In this document: piece by piece, positions 1-9,625 of the stretch
Position numbering within the stretch: position 1 is the stretch's first letter
Layout of the letters: every line of letters starts with the position of its first letter
Source of the DNA: Microbacteriaceae bacterium
Lineage (GTDB): Bacteria; Actinomycetota; Actinomycetes; Actinomycetales; Microbacteriaceae
Length of the DNA stretch: 64,000 nucleotides
Assembly (NCBI GenBank): GCA_025464975.1
Contig: JAODMT010000024.1
Coordinates: 1 to 64,000 of the forward strand
Reading direction: 5' to 3'
Translations under genes and position numbers: made by a program
Notes under the pieces: generated by a model
Databases searched by the model: none
What the model was told of the DNA's origin: nothing
What the model saw: the letters and a program-made list of their open reading frames with translations, nothing else

Positions 1-434
1 GTGAGGGTGATCGTGGCGACGAGGTCATCCCGAAGGCGCACTGTTGCCTCGTGCTGCCCGGTGGCCTTGATCGGCGACGAGATCTCGATCTTGCGCTTGT
101 CGACCGAACCGAGTCCCGCTGCGGCGACGGCCTCGGCGACATCCGTCGTCTTGACCGAGCCGAAGAGACGCCCGCCTTCGCCGGCCTTGACGGTCAGCTT
201 CACGGTCGTTGCCTCGAGCTTCGCCTTGAGGTCCTGCGCCTCTTCGATCGTGGCGTGCTCGCGGGCGACGCGGGCGGCCTTGATCGATTCGACCTGCTTC
301 TCGCCACCGCGGGTCCACGCGACAGCGAAGCCCTGGGGGATGAGGTAGTTGCGGCCGTATCCGGTCTTGACGTCGACGACGTCCCCCGGTGCTCCGAGGC
401 CGGTGACCTCGTGCGTGAGAATCAACTTAGACAT
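1..434 (-). CDS. rplI: 50S ribosomal protein L9 (bL9), C-terminus cut by window edge
   Basis: Component of the large ribosomal subunit that binds 23S rRNA near the L1 stalk. Translating the minus strand from the ATG at 434 gives 144 residues beginning [14 protein letters not shown], with the family signature [11 protein letters not shown] at about residues 27-37, a charged central helix, and the start of the C-terminal domain. The family is about 150 residues, so only the last few residues lie beyond base 1. It follows rpsR by 11 bases and closes the visible rpsF-ssb-rpsR-rplI operon, an arrangement conserved in actinobacteria. Identification is secure; only the 3' end is missing. Confidence 0.96.
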   Translation of the reverse strand, partial: MSKLILTHEVTGLGAPGDVVDVKTGYGRNYLIPQGFAVAWTRGGEKQVESIKAARVAREHATIEEAQDLKAKLEATTVKLTVKAGEGGRLFGSVKTTDVAEAVAAAGLGSVDKRKIEISSPIKATGQHEATVRLRDDLVATITL

Positions 435-445
435 ATCGCGAGCCC

Positions 446-709
446 CTAACGGCCTGAGCCGGCGTAGGGAAGCAGTGCCATCTCACGCGCGTTCTTGACT
501 GCGCGGGCGATGAGACGCTGCTCCTGAACGGAGACACCGGTGATGCGGCGAGCACGGATTTTTCCCCGCTCGGAAATGAACTTGCGGAGGGTGGCGACGT
601 CCTTGTAGTCGATGACACCGACGCGAATGGACTTCGCCGGGGCGGCGTTCTTGCCGCCCTTGATCGTGCGGAGAGGCTTACGGCGATCGCCGCTGCTCTT
701 TCCAGCCAT
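446..709 (-). CDS. rpsR: 30S ribosomal protein S18 (bS18)
   Basis: Small-subunit protein that pairs with S6 on the platform of the 30S subunit. The 87-residue product has a basic N-terminal tail followed by the diagnostic IDYKD segment and the conserved KFISERGKI and RARRITG stretches, ending in LPYAGSGR. Length is slightly above the usual 75-85 residues because of the N-terminal tail. It lies between ssb and rplI in the same orientation, and its partner S6 is encoded in the same operon. No CxxC zinc motif is visible, so this is the zinc-independent form. Confidence 0.97.
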   Translation of the reverse strand: MAGKSSGDRRKPLRTIKGGKNAAPAKSIRVGVIDYKDVATLRKFISERGKIRARRITGVSVQEQRLIARAVKNAREMALLPYAGSGR

Positions 710-822
710 GGTTTCCTGCTTTCTGAAGAAGTGTGTTGAGGCGGGCCGCGGAAGCGACCAGGTCCCACTACCGAATTCGCTCGATTCGAGATCGTGGCGC
801 GCCGGTTGGCGGGATCAGAGAC

Positions 823-1326
823 CTAGAACGGCGTCTCGTCGTTGTAGCTGCCTGGCGTGTTCCAGACGTCGCCGCCGCTCGCGTCGGCCGGGGCGGAAGC
901 TGCCCACGGCTCGTCTGCGACCTGCGGGCGGGCGCCTGCGCCGGATCCACCCTCACGGGAGGATGAGGTGCGGGTGACCTGCGCGGTAGCGTAACGAAGG
1001 CTCGGACCGATCTCGTCGATCTCGAGCTCGAAGCTTGTGCGCTTCTCGCCCTCCTTGGTCTCGTACGAACGCTGCCTGAGTCGACCCGTGGCGATGACGC
1101 GCGACCCCTTGGTGAGGGACCCCGCTACATGCTCGGCGAACTCACGCCAGACGCTCGCCCGGAGGAAGAGTGCCTCGCCATCTTTCCAGTCGTTGCTCGC
1201 CCTGTCGAAGCTGCGCGGCGTGGAAGCGATGGTGAAGTTGGCAACCGCCAGCCCGTTCTGCGTGTAACGCAATTCGGGGTCGCTCGTGAGGTTTCCCACC
1301 ACGGTGATTACGGTCTCGCCGGCCAT
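823..1326 (-). CDS. ssb: Single-stranded DNA-binding protein
   Basis: Binds single-stranded DNA during replication, recombination and repair. The 167-residue protein has the N-terminal OB fold ([19 protein letters not shown] at the start, about residues 1-115), a Gly/Ala/Ser-rich flexible linker, and an acidic C-terminal tip ending DETPF, the segment by which SSB recruits partner proteins. It starts 3 bases from the end of rpsF and sits between the genes for S6 and S18, the usual place for the essential actinobacterial SSB. The start ATG at 1326 agrees with the family N-terminus. Confidence 0.96.
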   Translation of the reverse strand: MAGETVITVVGNLTSDPELRYTQNGLAVANFTIASTPRSFDRASNDWKDGEALFLRASVWREFAEHVAGSLTKGSRVIATGRLRQRSYETKEGEKRTSFELEIDEIGPSLRYATAQVTRTSSSREGGSGAGARPQVADEPWAASAPADASGGDVWNTPGSYNDETPF

Positions 1327-1329
1327 GGG

Positions 1330-1794
1330 CTACTCAGCGCTCGCGGGAGCCTCGGCGGGCGCCGACGGGGCGGCCGGTGTTGCGGTCGTCGCCGGTGCGG
1401 CTGCGACCTCCGCTGCCTTCGCTGCCGAGCCGGCCTTGGCCGGTGCGGCAGCCTTGCGGGCTGCCTTCTCGGCTGAGAGCTTCGCGGCCTCGGCAACCTG
1501 AGCGATTGCCTCCTCGGCGCGGAGCACCTTGGTACGCATGACGGCTTCGCTGAGCTTCAGCTGGCGGTCAAGCTCGACTGTCGCGTCGGGGTTTGCGGTC
1601 AAGGCGACGACGGCGTAAATGCCCTCTGTCTTCTTGTTGATTTCGTAGGCAAGGCGACGGCGGCCCCAGATGTCGACCTTGTCGATCGAACCACCATCAT
1701 TGCGGATGACGTTGAGGAACTTATCGAGGCTCGGAGCCACGGTGCGCTCATCGATCTCTGGATCGAGAATTACCATTAGTTCGTACTGATGCAT
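1330..1794 (-). CDS. rpsF: 30S ribosomal protein S6 (bS6) with Ala/Pro-rich tail
   Basis: Small-subunit protein that forms a heterodimer with S18. The first ~95 residues are a normal S6 domain ([18 protein letters not shown] at the start; [19 protein letters not shown] in the middle). Residues about 100-154 form a low-complexity tail of Ala, Lys, Pro and Glu, making the protein longer than the usual 95-100 residues; such tails are common in actinobacterial S6. A strong ribosome binding site, AAAGGAGGTG on the minus strand at about 1802-1811, precedes the ATG at 1794. It is the first gene of the rpsF-ssb-rpsR-rplI operon. Confidence 0.97.
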   Translation of the reverse strand: MHQYELMVILDPEIDERTVAPSLDKFLNVIRNDGGSIDKVDIWGRRRLAYEINKKTEGIYAVVALTANPDATVELDRQLKLSEAVMRTKVLRAEEAIAQVAEAAKLSAEKAARKAAAPAKAGSAAKAAEVAAAPATTATPAAPSAPAEAPASAE

Positions 1795-1942
1795 AACTAA
1801 CCCACCTCCTTTGGACTAGAACGGCCACAGACGATCTGTGGCAGGAGGGTATATCGGCATCGTTGCTTCGCACCGACGGCGCGTAAGACAACCTGCCTAG
1901 TGTAGTCAGTTGCATCACTCTCGATCAAGGAGCTCTACAAAC

Positions 1943-3013
1943 ATGTCCCTCAAAGTCGCCATCGCCGGAGTCGGAAACTGTGCGAACGCACTCATTCAGG
2001 GCGTCACCTTCTATGCCGAAGCCGACGACTCTCAGGTCGTTCCCGGACTCATGCACACTCGCTTCGGCGCTTATGCAATCGGCGACATCGAGTTCGTCGC
2101 CGCGTTCGACGTCGATGCCGAGAAGGTCGGCGTCGACCTCGCGGAGGCCATGTGGGCGAGCGAGAACAACACGCTTCGCTTTGCCGACGTGGCCGAGACC
2201 GGGGTCATTGTGCAGCGCGGCCCCACCCTCGATGGGCTCGGGGAGTACTACCGGGACACGATCGAGGAGTCGTCCGCCGCCGCCGTGGACGTCGCGCGGG
2301 TACTGCGCGAATCCGGGGCAGACGTGCTCGTCTGCTACCTGCCGGTTGGCTCGGAGGATGGTGCGAAGTTCTATGCGCAGGCCGCTCTCGATTCCGGCGT
2401 CGCGTTCGTGAACGCCCTCCCCGTCTTTATCGCCAGCGATCCCGTCTGGGCGCAGAAATTCGTCGAGGCCGGCATCCCGATCGTCGGCGACGACATCAAG
2501 AGCCAGGTCGGCGCGACGATCACGCACCGGGTGCTCGCGCGCCTGTTCGAGGAGCGAGGGATCGTGCTGGACCGCACCTACCAGCTCAATGTCGGCGGAA
2601 ACATGGACTTCAAGAACATGCTGGAGCGCCGGCGGCTCGAGTCAAAGAAGATCTCCAAGACCCAGGCGGTCACGAGCAACATCGATGTGTCGCTGCCGGC
2701 CCGCGACGTGCACATCGGCCCCAGCGACCACATCCCGTGGTTGGACGATCGCAAGCTCGCCTTTGTGCGTCTCGAGGGACACGGCTTCGGCAACGCCCCG
2801 ACATCCCTCGAATACAAGCTCGAGGTCTGGGATTCGCCGAACTCGGCCGGAGTGGTGATCGACGCAATTCGCGCGGCGAAGATCGCCCTCGACGCCGGCA
2901 TCGGCGGACCGATCGAGTCCGCATCCGCCTACTTCATGAAGTCGCCGGCGATCCAGTACCCCGACCCGGTGGCTCGTGAACTGCTCGAGCAGTTCATCCG
3001 CGACCACTCCTGA
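1943..3013 (+). CDS. ino1: myo-Inositol-1-phosphate synthase (actinobacterial type)
   Basis: NAD-dependent conversion of glucose 6-phosphate to inositol 1-phosphate, the first step towards phosphatidylinositol, and mycothiol in actinobacteria. The product starts [20 protein letters not shown], a Rossmann NAD-binding motif, followed by the family segments [12 protein letters not shown]-like and [14 protein letters not shown], with LNVGGNMDF in the active-site region. The ATG at 1943 is preferred over an upstream GTG at 1910 because AAGGAG lies just upstream (about 1926-1931) and the protein then begins directly at the Rossmann strand, giving 356 residues. It is divergent from rpsF and convergent with pcnA. 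Confidence 0.93.
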   Translation: MSLKVAIAGVGNCANALIQGVTFYAEADDSQVVPGLMHTRFGAYAIGDIEFVAAFDVDAEKVGVDLAEAMWASENNTLRFADVAETGVIVQRGPTLDGLGEYYRDTIEESSAAAVDVARVLRESGADVLVCYLPVGSEDGAKFYAQAALDSGVAFVNALPVFIASDPVWAQKFVEAGIPIVGDDIKSQVGATITHRVLARLFEERGIVLDRTYQLNVGGNMDFKNMLERRRLESKKISKTQAVTSNIDVSLPARDVHIGPSDHIPWLDDRKLAFVRLEGHGFGNAPTSLEYKLEVWDSPNSAGVVIDAIRAAKIALDAGIGGPIESASAYFMKSPAIQYPDPVARELLEQFIRDHS

Positions 3014-3020
3014 GTCGGAT

Positions 3021-3047
3021 GACCGGCCCGACTCAGTCGGGTCGGTC
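3021..3047. terminator. Hairpin between convergent ino1 and pcnA
   Basis: GACCGGCCCGA at 3021-3031 pairs with TCGGGTCGGTC at 3037-3047 around a 5-base loop (11 base pairs, one G-T). It lies just after the ino1 stop and overlaps the last codons of pcnA, so it may end transcription in both directions. There is no clear T-run, so this is a structural inference. Confidence 0.45.
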
Positions 3048-4496
3048 GGCGTCCCCGGGGCGCTGCCCGGCCATTTTCGAGTCGTGCCAGGCGCGCAATC
3101 GCTCGGTGGCCGTCTCTGTGCCGAGCGGACCCTCCTCGAGCCGCAGCTCGAGCAGGAAGCGGTATGCCTCGCCGACCTCACGCCCGGGTGTGAGCCCGAG
3201 GATCGCCATGATCTGTTCCCCGTCGAGATCGGGTCGGATCGCGGCAAGCTCCTCCTCGGCTCCCAGGGCGGCGATTCGATCCTCGAGGTCGTCGTAGGCA
3301 AATGACAATCGGTCGGCCTTGCGCCGATTTCGGGTGGTCACGTCGGCGCGGGTGAGAATGTGCAGCCGCTCGAGCAGCGGCCCGGCATCACGCACGTAGC
3401 GCCGCACCGCTGAGTCGCTCCAGGCACCCTCCGTGTAGCCGAAGAATCGAAGGTGCAGCTCGATGAGCCGGGAGACATCGGCAACGGTTTCGTTGTCGTA
3501 GCGCAGCTCCTTGAGCCGCCGCTTCGCGAGCTTCGCTCCGACCACGTCGTGGTGGTGGAAGGTGACCACGCCGCCGGACTCCGTGCGCTTGGTTGCCGGC
3601 TTTCCGATGTCGTGAAGCAGGGCTGCGAGGCGCAGGGTCAGATCGGGCTGGCCTCCGGGATGCCTCGATTTCTCCAGATCGATGGCCTGGTCCAGCACCG
3701 TCAGGCTGTGCTCGTACACGTCCTTGTGGTGAAAGTGTTCGTCGATCTGCAGCTTGAGCGCCGGAAGCTCCGGTAGCACGATCGCGGCGATGCCGGTGTC
3801 TACGAGCACCTCGAGTCCCGCCCGCGGGGCGGCGCTCTTCAGAAGTTTCGACAGTTCATCGTTTACCCGCTCCATCGAAATCATCGAGATTCGGTCGGCG
3901 AGCGCGTGCATCGCTGCAAGGGCGCCCGTTTCCAGGGTAAACCCCAGTTGGGAGGTGAACCGCGCGGCGCGCATCATTCGGAGCGGGTCGTCGCCGAACG
4001 ATACCTCCGCGTGGCCGGGGGTGGACAGTCGCCTCGCAACGAGATCGTCCATGCCACCCGAGGGGTCGACCAGCACCTGTGCCGGCAACCGGAGCGCCAT
4101 CGCATTCACGGTGAAGTCCCGCCGCGTGAGGTCGCCCTCCAGCGTCTGACCGAACTCGACGACAGGTTTGCGGGTCTCACCGTCGTACGCATCGGTGCGG
4201 TACGTGGTGATTTCCACCGTATGGCCGTCGACGCGTGCGCCGATCGTGCCGAAGGCGCGCCCGATGTCCCAGTGCGCGTCGGCTACCGGCTTGACGATGG
4301 CGAGAGTCTCGTCGGGGGTGGCGTTCGTGGTGAAGTCAAGGTCGTTCATCTCCCTGCCCAGAAACGCGTCGCGTACCGAACCGCCGACGAGAGCGAATTC
4401 GAATCCCGCCGCCGCAAAGGCAGCGGAGAGCCGGGAGATGTGGGGGGAGGTGGCCAGGTCCGACAGTCGCTGAATTGCCGAAGCGACGCTTTCCAT
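3033..4496 (-). CDS. pcnA: CCA tRNA nucleotidyltransferase
   Basis: Adds or repairs the 3' CCA end of tRNAs. The 487-residue protein has a class II nucleotidyltransferase head with LVGGSVRDAFLG at about 37-46 and the metal-binding DLD at residues 52-54, the RRDFTVNAMA motif near 125-134, and an HD domain with LLHDIGKPATK (H295, D296). The added HD domain is usual for actinobacterial forms. It faces the DUF6049 gene and murJ across an 83-base divergent region, the same neighbourhood as in mycobacteria. Start at the ATG at 4496 gives the expected N-terminus. Confidence 0.95.
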   Translation of the reverse strand: MESVASAIQRLSDLATSPHISRLSAAFAAAGFEFALVGGSVRDAFLGREMNDLDFTTNATPDETLAIVKPVADAHWDIGRAFGTIGARVDGHTVEITTYRTDAYDGETRKPVVEFGQTLEGDLTRRDFTVNAMALRLPAQVLVDPSGGMDDLVARRLSTPGHAEVSFGDDPLRMMRAARFTSQLGFTLETGALAAMHALADRISMISMERVNDELSKLLKSAAPRAGLEVLVDTGIAAIVLPELPALKLQIDEHFHHKDVYEHSLTVLDQAIDLEKSRHPGGQPDLTLRLAALLHDIGKPATKRTESGGVVTFHHHDVVGAKLAKRRLKELRYDNETVADVSRLIELHLRFFGYTEGAWSDSAVRRYVRDAGPLLERLHILTRADVTTRNRRKADRLSFAYDDLEDRIAALGAEEELAAIRPDLDGEQIMAILGLTPGREVGEAYRFLLELRLEEGPLGTETATERLRAWHDSKMAGQRPGDADRPD

Positions 4497-4579
4497 GCCG
4501 TCAAGACTACCGGCGGCTCCGCCGCCTCAGCCGCCGCGGAGTGCCTAGACCCTAGAATCACTGGAGGACGGTCGAGGTA

Positions 4580-6790
4580 ATGACTTCGCCGCGTCTGACG
4601 CCTATGAGACTCCTCACATCCCTTATCGCGCTGGCTATGGCCACCGGTGCCCTCGCGCTGCCCGGTGTCGGCGCGTCGCAAGGCGCTGCCGCCGCGACGG
4701 TCGCCGCCGCCACAGAGACGGCCAACTCGACCGTCATGTTCGCGCCGGCTTCGTCCGGAGTTCTCGCCCCTGGGTCGCCCCTCGAGCTCACGGGGACCAT
4801 CTCCAATTCGACGAAGGTAGCGATTCCGGCCGGAACGGCGACGGTGTACCTCAATCGCACGCCGCTGGCCTCTCGATCAGAGCTATCCACGTGGCTCAAT
4901 CCCGCTTCAACCTCGGCCTCCGATCGGCTGGGCACAGTTGTGCTCGAAAGTCCAACGCCGCAGGTCGACGCCGGGCGCACGGTCTCCGTGCAACTCACCG
5001 TCCCGGCGTCGTCCATCAATTTCGGCACTCAGGCCGGAGTGTGGGGCGCCCGCACCCTCGCGGTGAGGGTCACCGCCGGCGGCTCGGAGTTGGGCCAGTC
5101 GCGCGGCTCGGTCGTCTGGAATCCGGGCGGCGGCGTGCCGCGAACCGGACTTGCGATCGCCATGCCACTCACCGTTCCGCAAAGCTCCGACGCGTTGATC
5201 TCGTCCGACCTGTTGGCCAATTACACGAGCCCCGGCGGTCTGCTGTCCCGGCAATTGGACAACGTCGACGGCACCGCGGTCGCAATCGGCGTCGATCCCC
5301 GGATTGTCGCGTCGATTCGCATCCTCGGCCCGACGGCCCCGCCGTCGGCTATTGCCTGGCTCGCTCGACTCGCCGGGCTGACCAACGACACCTTCGCACT
5401 CAGCTACGCGGACTCAGACCTCGCGGCGGTCAGCCAGGCCAAGCCGGAAAATCCCGGACCCCGCGTTCTGCAGCCGACGAGCTTTCCCATCGACCCGCAA
5501 CTGTTCCCCTCGGCCGCCCCGACTCCGTCGGAGTCGCCGACGGGCGAGACCCCCACGCCGACCCCGAGCCCGCAACCGACTCAGCCGACGGTGCCGGATG
5601 CACAGTCGTTGCAAGCTCTCCCGTACACCATCCATTCGGTGGCCTGGCCGGCCGATGACACTGTCGTCGAATCGGATCTCGACAACTTCCAAACGGGCGG
5701 ACTCACCACAACAATCCTCAGTTCCGGCAATGTCGGGTACAGCGGTCTGAATTACACCCCGAGCGCTCCGGTCATGGTGGGAAAGCATCCGGCGCTTATC
5801 TCGGATGCCTCAATCTCCTCCTATTTGCAGGCAGCTGTCTCGGCCACGACCGCGGCATCCTGGGCCAACGCGATGTCGGACCTCTCAAGCACGCTCGCCG
5901 TCACCTCGGCGGAACGACCGACCGACTCTCGCACCCTGTTCGCCACGCTCGATCGAAGCACGCCCGGCGCGGACGTGCGGATGAGTGAAACGCTTGGGGC
6001 TCTGGCCGCCCTCCCCTGGGCCGGACCGGCCAGCCTGAAGGAGCTCGCCACCGCCCCGGCCACCACGGCCACGCAAGCGTCGGTCGTTCCGAAGCCGGAA
6101 TCGGCAGCACGGATCGGCACGGTGGGAGACCTTTTGAACGCCGAGGCACGGGCGGGAAGCTTTTCGTCGGTGCTGTCAGACCCGACCCAGATCACCGGAG
6201 AGCGCCGACTCACCCTGCTCGCCATTCTCGCCAACTCGTGGGCTAATGACACGACCTGGAGCGCGGCCACCAAGAAGTACCTCGCCACCTCCAGCAACCT
6301 GCTCAATTCGGTGTCGCTCGCCAAGAGCAGTTCCGCAATCATCACGGCAACGAACAGCAATCTTCCCATCACGGTGAGCAACCAGCTCGACTGGCCGGTG
6401 ACCGTCTACGTGACGGTTCGGTCCCCCACGGGCATCCTCTCCATCGCCAACGAGCGCGTGGAACTCACGATCGAGGCGCAGTCGCAGGCGAAGGCGAACG
6501 TTCCGGCCCGATCGAACGCAAACGGTAACGCGACACTCCGGGTCTCGCTCTCGAGCGCTACCAACGTGTCGATTGCTGGCCCCGTCCCCCTCAACGTGGA
6601 TGTGCAAGCCGGCTGGGAGACCGCCTTCACCGCCGTGGTTGCGGTGCTGTTGATCGGCGTCTTCGCCTTCGGCATCTACCGCAACATCGCACGGCGTCGC
6701 AAGGCGAAGAAGGCACGGGATGGCACCGCGCCGGACCCGGATCCGTTGGACCCGGCCCTCGAGGCGACGCCGGAAGCGCGGAAATCGTGA
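4580..6790 (+). CDS. DUF6049 family secreted, membrane-anchored protein
   Basis: Function unknown. The 736-residue product has a signal peptide (RLLTSLIALAMATGALALP, residues about 10-28, then an Ala-rich cleavage region), a large extracellular part, a Pro/Thr/Ser-rich linker at about residues 310-345, and one transmembrane helix near residues 683-705 followed by a basic cytoplasmic tail RRRKAKKAR. This layout and its position directly before murJ (stop overlaps the murJ start) match the actinobacterial family adjacent to MurJ, so a role in cell-envelope assembly is likely by context only. A second in-frame ATG at 4604 is an alternative start. Confidence 0.8.
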   Translation: MTSPRLTPMRLLTSLIALAMATGALALPGVGASQGAAAATVAAATETANSTVMFAPASSGVLAPGSPLELTGTISNSTKVAIPAGTATVYLNRTPLASRSELSTWLNPASTSASDRLGTVVLESPTPQVDAGRTVSVQLTVPASSINFGTQAGVWGARTLAVRVTAGGSELGQSRGSVVWNPGGGVPRTGLAIAMPLTVPQSSDALISSDLLANYTSPGGLLSRQLDNVDGTAVAIGVDPRIVASIRILGPTAPPSAIAWLARLAGLTNDTFALSYADSDLAAVSQAKPENPGPRVLQPTSFPIDPQLFPSAAPTPSESPTGETPTPTPSPQPTQPTVPDAQSLQALPYTIHSVAWPADDTVVESDLDNFQTGGLTTTILSSGNVGYSGLNYTPSAPVMVGKHPALISDASISSYLQAAVSATTAASWANAMSDLSSTLAVTSAERPTDSRTLFATLDRSTPGADVRMSETLGALAALPWAGPASLKELATAPATTATQASVVPKPESAARIGTVGDLLNAEARAGSFSSVLSDPTQITGERRLTLLAILANSWANDTTWSAATKKYLATSSNLLNSVSLAKSSSAIITATNSNLPITVSNQLDWPVTVYVTVRSPTGILSIANERVELTIEAQSQAKANVPARSNANGNATLRVSLSSATNVSIAGPVPLNVDVQAGWETAFTAVVAVLLIGVFAFGIYRNIARRRKAKKARDGTAPDPDPLDPALEATPEARKS

Positions 6791-8490
6791 CCGACTCCCC
6801 CGGACTTCAGGGGAACCAGGACCTTCCCCCCGAGCAGGATCTGGTCGACGACGCCATCGCCTCGAGCGGGACGGGCCGTGCGAGCGCGATTCTCGCCGCT
6901 GGCACGATCGTGTCTCGGGTACTCGGGTTCGCGCGGGGGGTGGTTCTTGCGCTGGCGATCGGCCAGGTCTCGAGCGCGAGCGCCAACGCATTCGGCGTGG
7001 CAAATCAGCTTCCTAACAATCTGTACGCGCTCGTTGCCGGTGGCGTTCTCAGCGCGGTGCTCGTGCCGCAGATCGTCAAGGCGGGCCTGCACTCCGACGG
7101 CGGCGAGAAATTCATCAATCGGGTGGTCACCCTCGGCATCGTCGTGTTCGCGGTCGTCACCGTGGCCGCGACCCTCGCCGCACCGGCACTCATTGCCCTC
7201 TACACCCGTCAGGCTGGCGGCGGGCAGGCCGGATTCAGCGCGCAAACCATCCAGCTCGCGACGGTTTTCGCCTATTGGTGTCTCCCGCAAATCTTCTTCT
7301 ACGCCCTGTACAGCCTGTTGAGCGAGGTGCTCAACGCCCGTCGGATCTTCGGCCCGTTCACCTGGGCGCCGGTGCTCAACAACGTCGTCTCGATCGCGGG
7401 AATCGTCGTGTTCATGCTCCTGTTCGGCGGCGCCTCGCAGAACAGTAGCGTCGCACTGTGGGACTCTGGCCGAATCGTGCTGCTCGGCGCCACAACGACG
7501 CTGAGCGTCGCGGCTCAGGCTCTCGTGCTGTTCCTGTTCTGGAAACGGGCCGGCTTGCGTTTCCGTCCGGACTTCCGCTGGCGCGGCGTGGGGCTCGGCG
7601 CCACGGGACGGGCGGCCGGGTGGCTCTTCGGGATGGTGCTGGTCACGCAGGTTGCGGGCGTGTTCCAGACCCAGGTTTCCACGCTGTCGCCCACCGCGGG
7701 AGTAGCGGCCCTTCAGAACTCGTGGCTCATCTTCATGCTTCCGCATTCCGTTGTGGCGGTCTCCATTGCCACCGCGTATTTCACCCGGATGAGCGGCCAT
7801 GCCAGTCGTGGGGACCTCGATGCCGTTCGCAACGACCTGTCGTCATCCCTCCGCTCGATCGGACTGCTGATCGTCTTCGGCGCCGTGGCCCTCGCCGTCG
7901 TCGCCTTCCCGTTCGCTCGGGTGTACGAGAGCAAGTTCTCCCATGCGACCGCCATGGCCGCCGTCATCCTCGCGTTCCTTCCGGGCCTGATTCTGTTCAG
8001 CATGCTGTTCGTGATTCAGCGGGTGTTCTATGCGCTCGGCGACACACGCACACCGTTCTTCATGCAGTGCATCCAGGCCGTCCTCTTCATTGTCGGGGCG
8101 CTTCTGTGCACCACCCTTCCTCACGACTGGATCGGCGTCGGCGTCGCCGCCGTAACCTCCATAGCCGGTAGCGCCCAGGCCGTCGTCGCCATCGTGCTCG
8201 TTCGCCGCCGGCTCGGGGGAATGGATGGTCGGCTGCTCGTCGTTCGCCACCTGCAGTACCTCGGTCTCGCGCTGGTCAGCGGCGCCGTCGGCGTCGCCGT
8301 CGTGCTGCTGCTCGGCGGCTTCCGGGCCGACGGGTTCGCGCAGTCCAGCCTCCTCGCGGCGCTGCTCACGATAGTCGCCGCCGGCACGGTGATGGCGGCA
8401 GCGTATTTCGGCCTGCTCACCCTGTTCCGCAACCCGGAGCTGGCCGCCGTGACGGGCACGCTCTCGGCTCGTTTCCGCCGCGCCGGCTGA
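6787..8490 (+). CDS. murJ: Lipid II flippase MurJ/MviN family
   Basis: Polytopic membrane protein of the MOP superfamily thought to move lipid II to the outer face of the membrane for peptidoglycan synthesis. The 567-residue product has an extended N-terminus, then the family start ILAAGTIVSRVLGFARGVVL, the ANQLPNNLYALVAGGVLSAV segment and about 14 hydrophobic helices. The GTG start overlaps the DUF6049 stop by four bases, indicating translational coupling. Mycobacterial MurJ homologues carry an extra C-terminal pseudokinase; this one does not, ending soon after the last helix. Confidence 0.93.
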   Translation: MTDSPGLQGNQDLPPEQDLVDDAIASSGTGRASAILAAGTIVSRVLGFARGVVLALAIGQVSSASANAFGVANQLPNNLYALVAGGVLSAVLVPQIVKAGLHSDGGEKFINRVVTLGIVVFAVVTVAATLAAPALIALYTRQAGGGQAGFSAQTIQLATVFAYWCLPQIFFYALYSLLSEVLNARRIFGPFTWAPVLNNVVSIAGIVVFMLLFGGASQNSSVALWDSGRIVLLGATTTLSVAAQALVLFLFWKRAGLRFRPDFRWRGVGLGATGRAAGWLFGMVLVTQVAGVFQTQVSTLSPTAGVAALQNSWLIFMLPHSVVAVSIATAYFTRMSGHASRGDLDAVRNDLSSSLRSIGLLIVFGAVALAVVAFPFARVYESKFSHATAMAAVILAFLPGLILFSMLFVIQRVFYALGDTRTPFFMQCIQAVLFIVGALLCTTLPHDWIGVGVAAVTSIAGSAQAVVAIVLVRRRLGGMDGRLLVVRHLQYLGLALVSGAVGVAVVLLLGGFRADGFAQSSLLAALLTIVAAGTVMAAAYFGLLTLFRNPELAAVTGTLSARFRRAG

Positions 8491-8534
8491 CCACACGCGA
8501 AAGCAGTGCGCGCGCTCGAGCGGCCCGGAGTTCC

Positions 8535-8560
8535 GGAATAGTGTGTCCCTAGGATGTGTT
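8535..8560 (+). promoter_or_regulatory. SigR/SigH-type promoter upstream of trxB
   Basis: GGAAT at 8535-8539 is followed after exactly 18 bases by GTT at 8558-8560. GGAAT-N18-GTT is the known consensus of the actinobacterial disulfide-stress sigma factors SigR (Streptomyces) and SigH (Mycobacterium), whose regulons include trxBA. It lies 57 bases before the trxB start. The motif is seen directly; use by a SigR-like factor is inferred. Confidence 0.7.
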
Positions 8561-8616
8561 GTATCCCCCTGTGGGCCGTGGATTCGGCCCGCACACCAGC
8601 CAAGGAGATATTCCAG

Positions 8617-9594
8617 TTGCGCCAGACCATCATTATCGGCTCGGGTCCTGCCGGCTACACGGCCGCCATCTACGCGGCCCGCGCGAACCTTGAGCCGCTG
8701 CTCATCGCAAGCTCCGTCGAGGCGGGCGGTGAGCTGATGAAGACGACAGAGGTAGAGAACTATCCCGGCTTCCCCGAGGGCATTCAGGGCCCCGACCTCA
8801 TGATGGCGTTCCAGGCGCAGGCCGAACGGTTCGGCACGACGGTTGTGCTGGACGATGTGACCGCACTCGACCTGACCGGCGAGGTGAAGCGGGTCACTCT
8901 CGGCAACGGGGACGTGCACGAGGCGCTGTCCGTAGTCTTCGCCACCGGATCGGCGTACCGCAAGCTCGGCCTCGAAGAGGAGGAGCGCCTGAGCGGCCAC
9001 GGAGTGTCCTGGTGTGCGACCTGTGACGGTTTCTTCTTTCGCAAGAAGACCATTGCCGTCGTCGGCGGCGGCGACTCTGCCATGGAAGAGGCGACCTTCC
9101 TCACGAAGTTTGCCGACAAGGTGTACATCATCCATCGAAACGACACGCTGCGCGCCTCCAAGACGATGCAGGACCGCGCGTTCGAAAACCCGAAGATCGA
9201 GTTCCTGTTCAATCAGACCGTCGAGCACATCTATGGCGACGAGATGGTGACCGGCCTCGGACTGCGGAACACCGTAGACGGAACCGAGCGCACGCTTGAT
9301 GTGAGTGGATTGTTCGTGGCAATCGGGGCCGACCCTCGCACCCACCTCGTTCACGGCGTTCTCGACATCAACCCGGACGGCACCATCGTCGTTGAGGGTC
9401 GCAGCTCCCGCACCAACCTCCCCGGCGTGTTCGCCGCGGGAGACGTGCTCGACCCGACCTACCGGCAGGCGGTGACGGCCGCCGCCTCCGGCACCGTCGC
9501 GGCTCTCGACGCCGAGCACTATCTCGCGTCGCTCCCCAAAGACCTCCTGGCGACGGCGATCGGGGAAGCCACGCCCGATGCCGTCCCGGCCTAA
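8617..9594 (+). CDS. trxB: Thioredoxin-disulfide reductase
   Basis: FAD enzyme that reduces thioredoxin with NADPH. Starting at the TTG at 8617 the product is 325 residues with an FAD Rossmann motif IIGSGPAGY at about 6-14, the redox-active CATC at residues 133-136, and the NADPH motif VVGGGDSAMEEA after it. TTG is chosen because AAGGAG at 8602-8607 sits 9 bases upstream and the protein then begins at the first Rossmann strand; an upstream ATG at 8554 would add a non-conserved 21-residue leader. It is followed by trxA after 31 bases, forming the thioredoxin operon. Confidence 0.96.
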   Translation: MRQTIIIGSGPAGYTAAIYAARANLEPLLIASSVEAGGELMKTTEVENYPGFPEGIQGPDLMMAFQAQAERFGTTVVLDDVTALDLTGEVKRVTLGNGDVHEALSVVFATGSAYRKLGLEEEERLSGHGVSWCATCDGFFFRKKTIAVVGGGDSAMEEATFLTKFADKVYIIHRNDTLRASKTMQDRAFENPKIEFLFNQTVEHIYGDEMVTGLGLRNTVDGTERTLDVSGLFVAIGADPRTHLVHGVLDINPDGTIVVEGRSSRTNLPGVFAAGDVLDPTYRQAVTAAASGTVAALDAEHYLASLPKDLLATAIGEATPDAVPA

Positions 9595-9625
9595 CGCTCA
9601 CGACTCCAACGAAAGAGAGAATTTA

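Noticed and set aside
8554-8616. Upstream ATG for trxB adding 21 residues
   Set aside because: The leader is not family-like and overlaps the promoter region; TTG at 8617 has AAGGAG at proper spacing.
7843-9519. Open frame of 558 codons on the minus strand over murJ and trxB
   Set aside because: Antisense shadow of two well-identified genes, no domains and no ribosome binding site.
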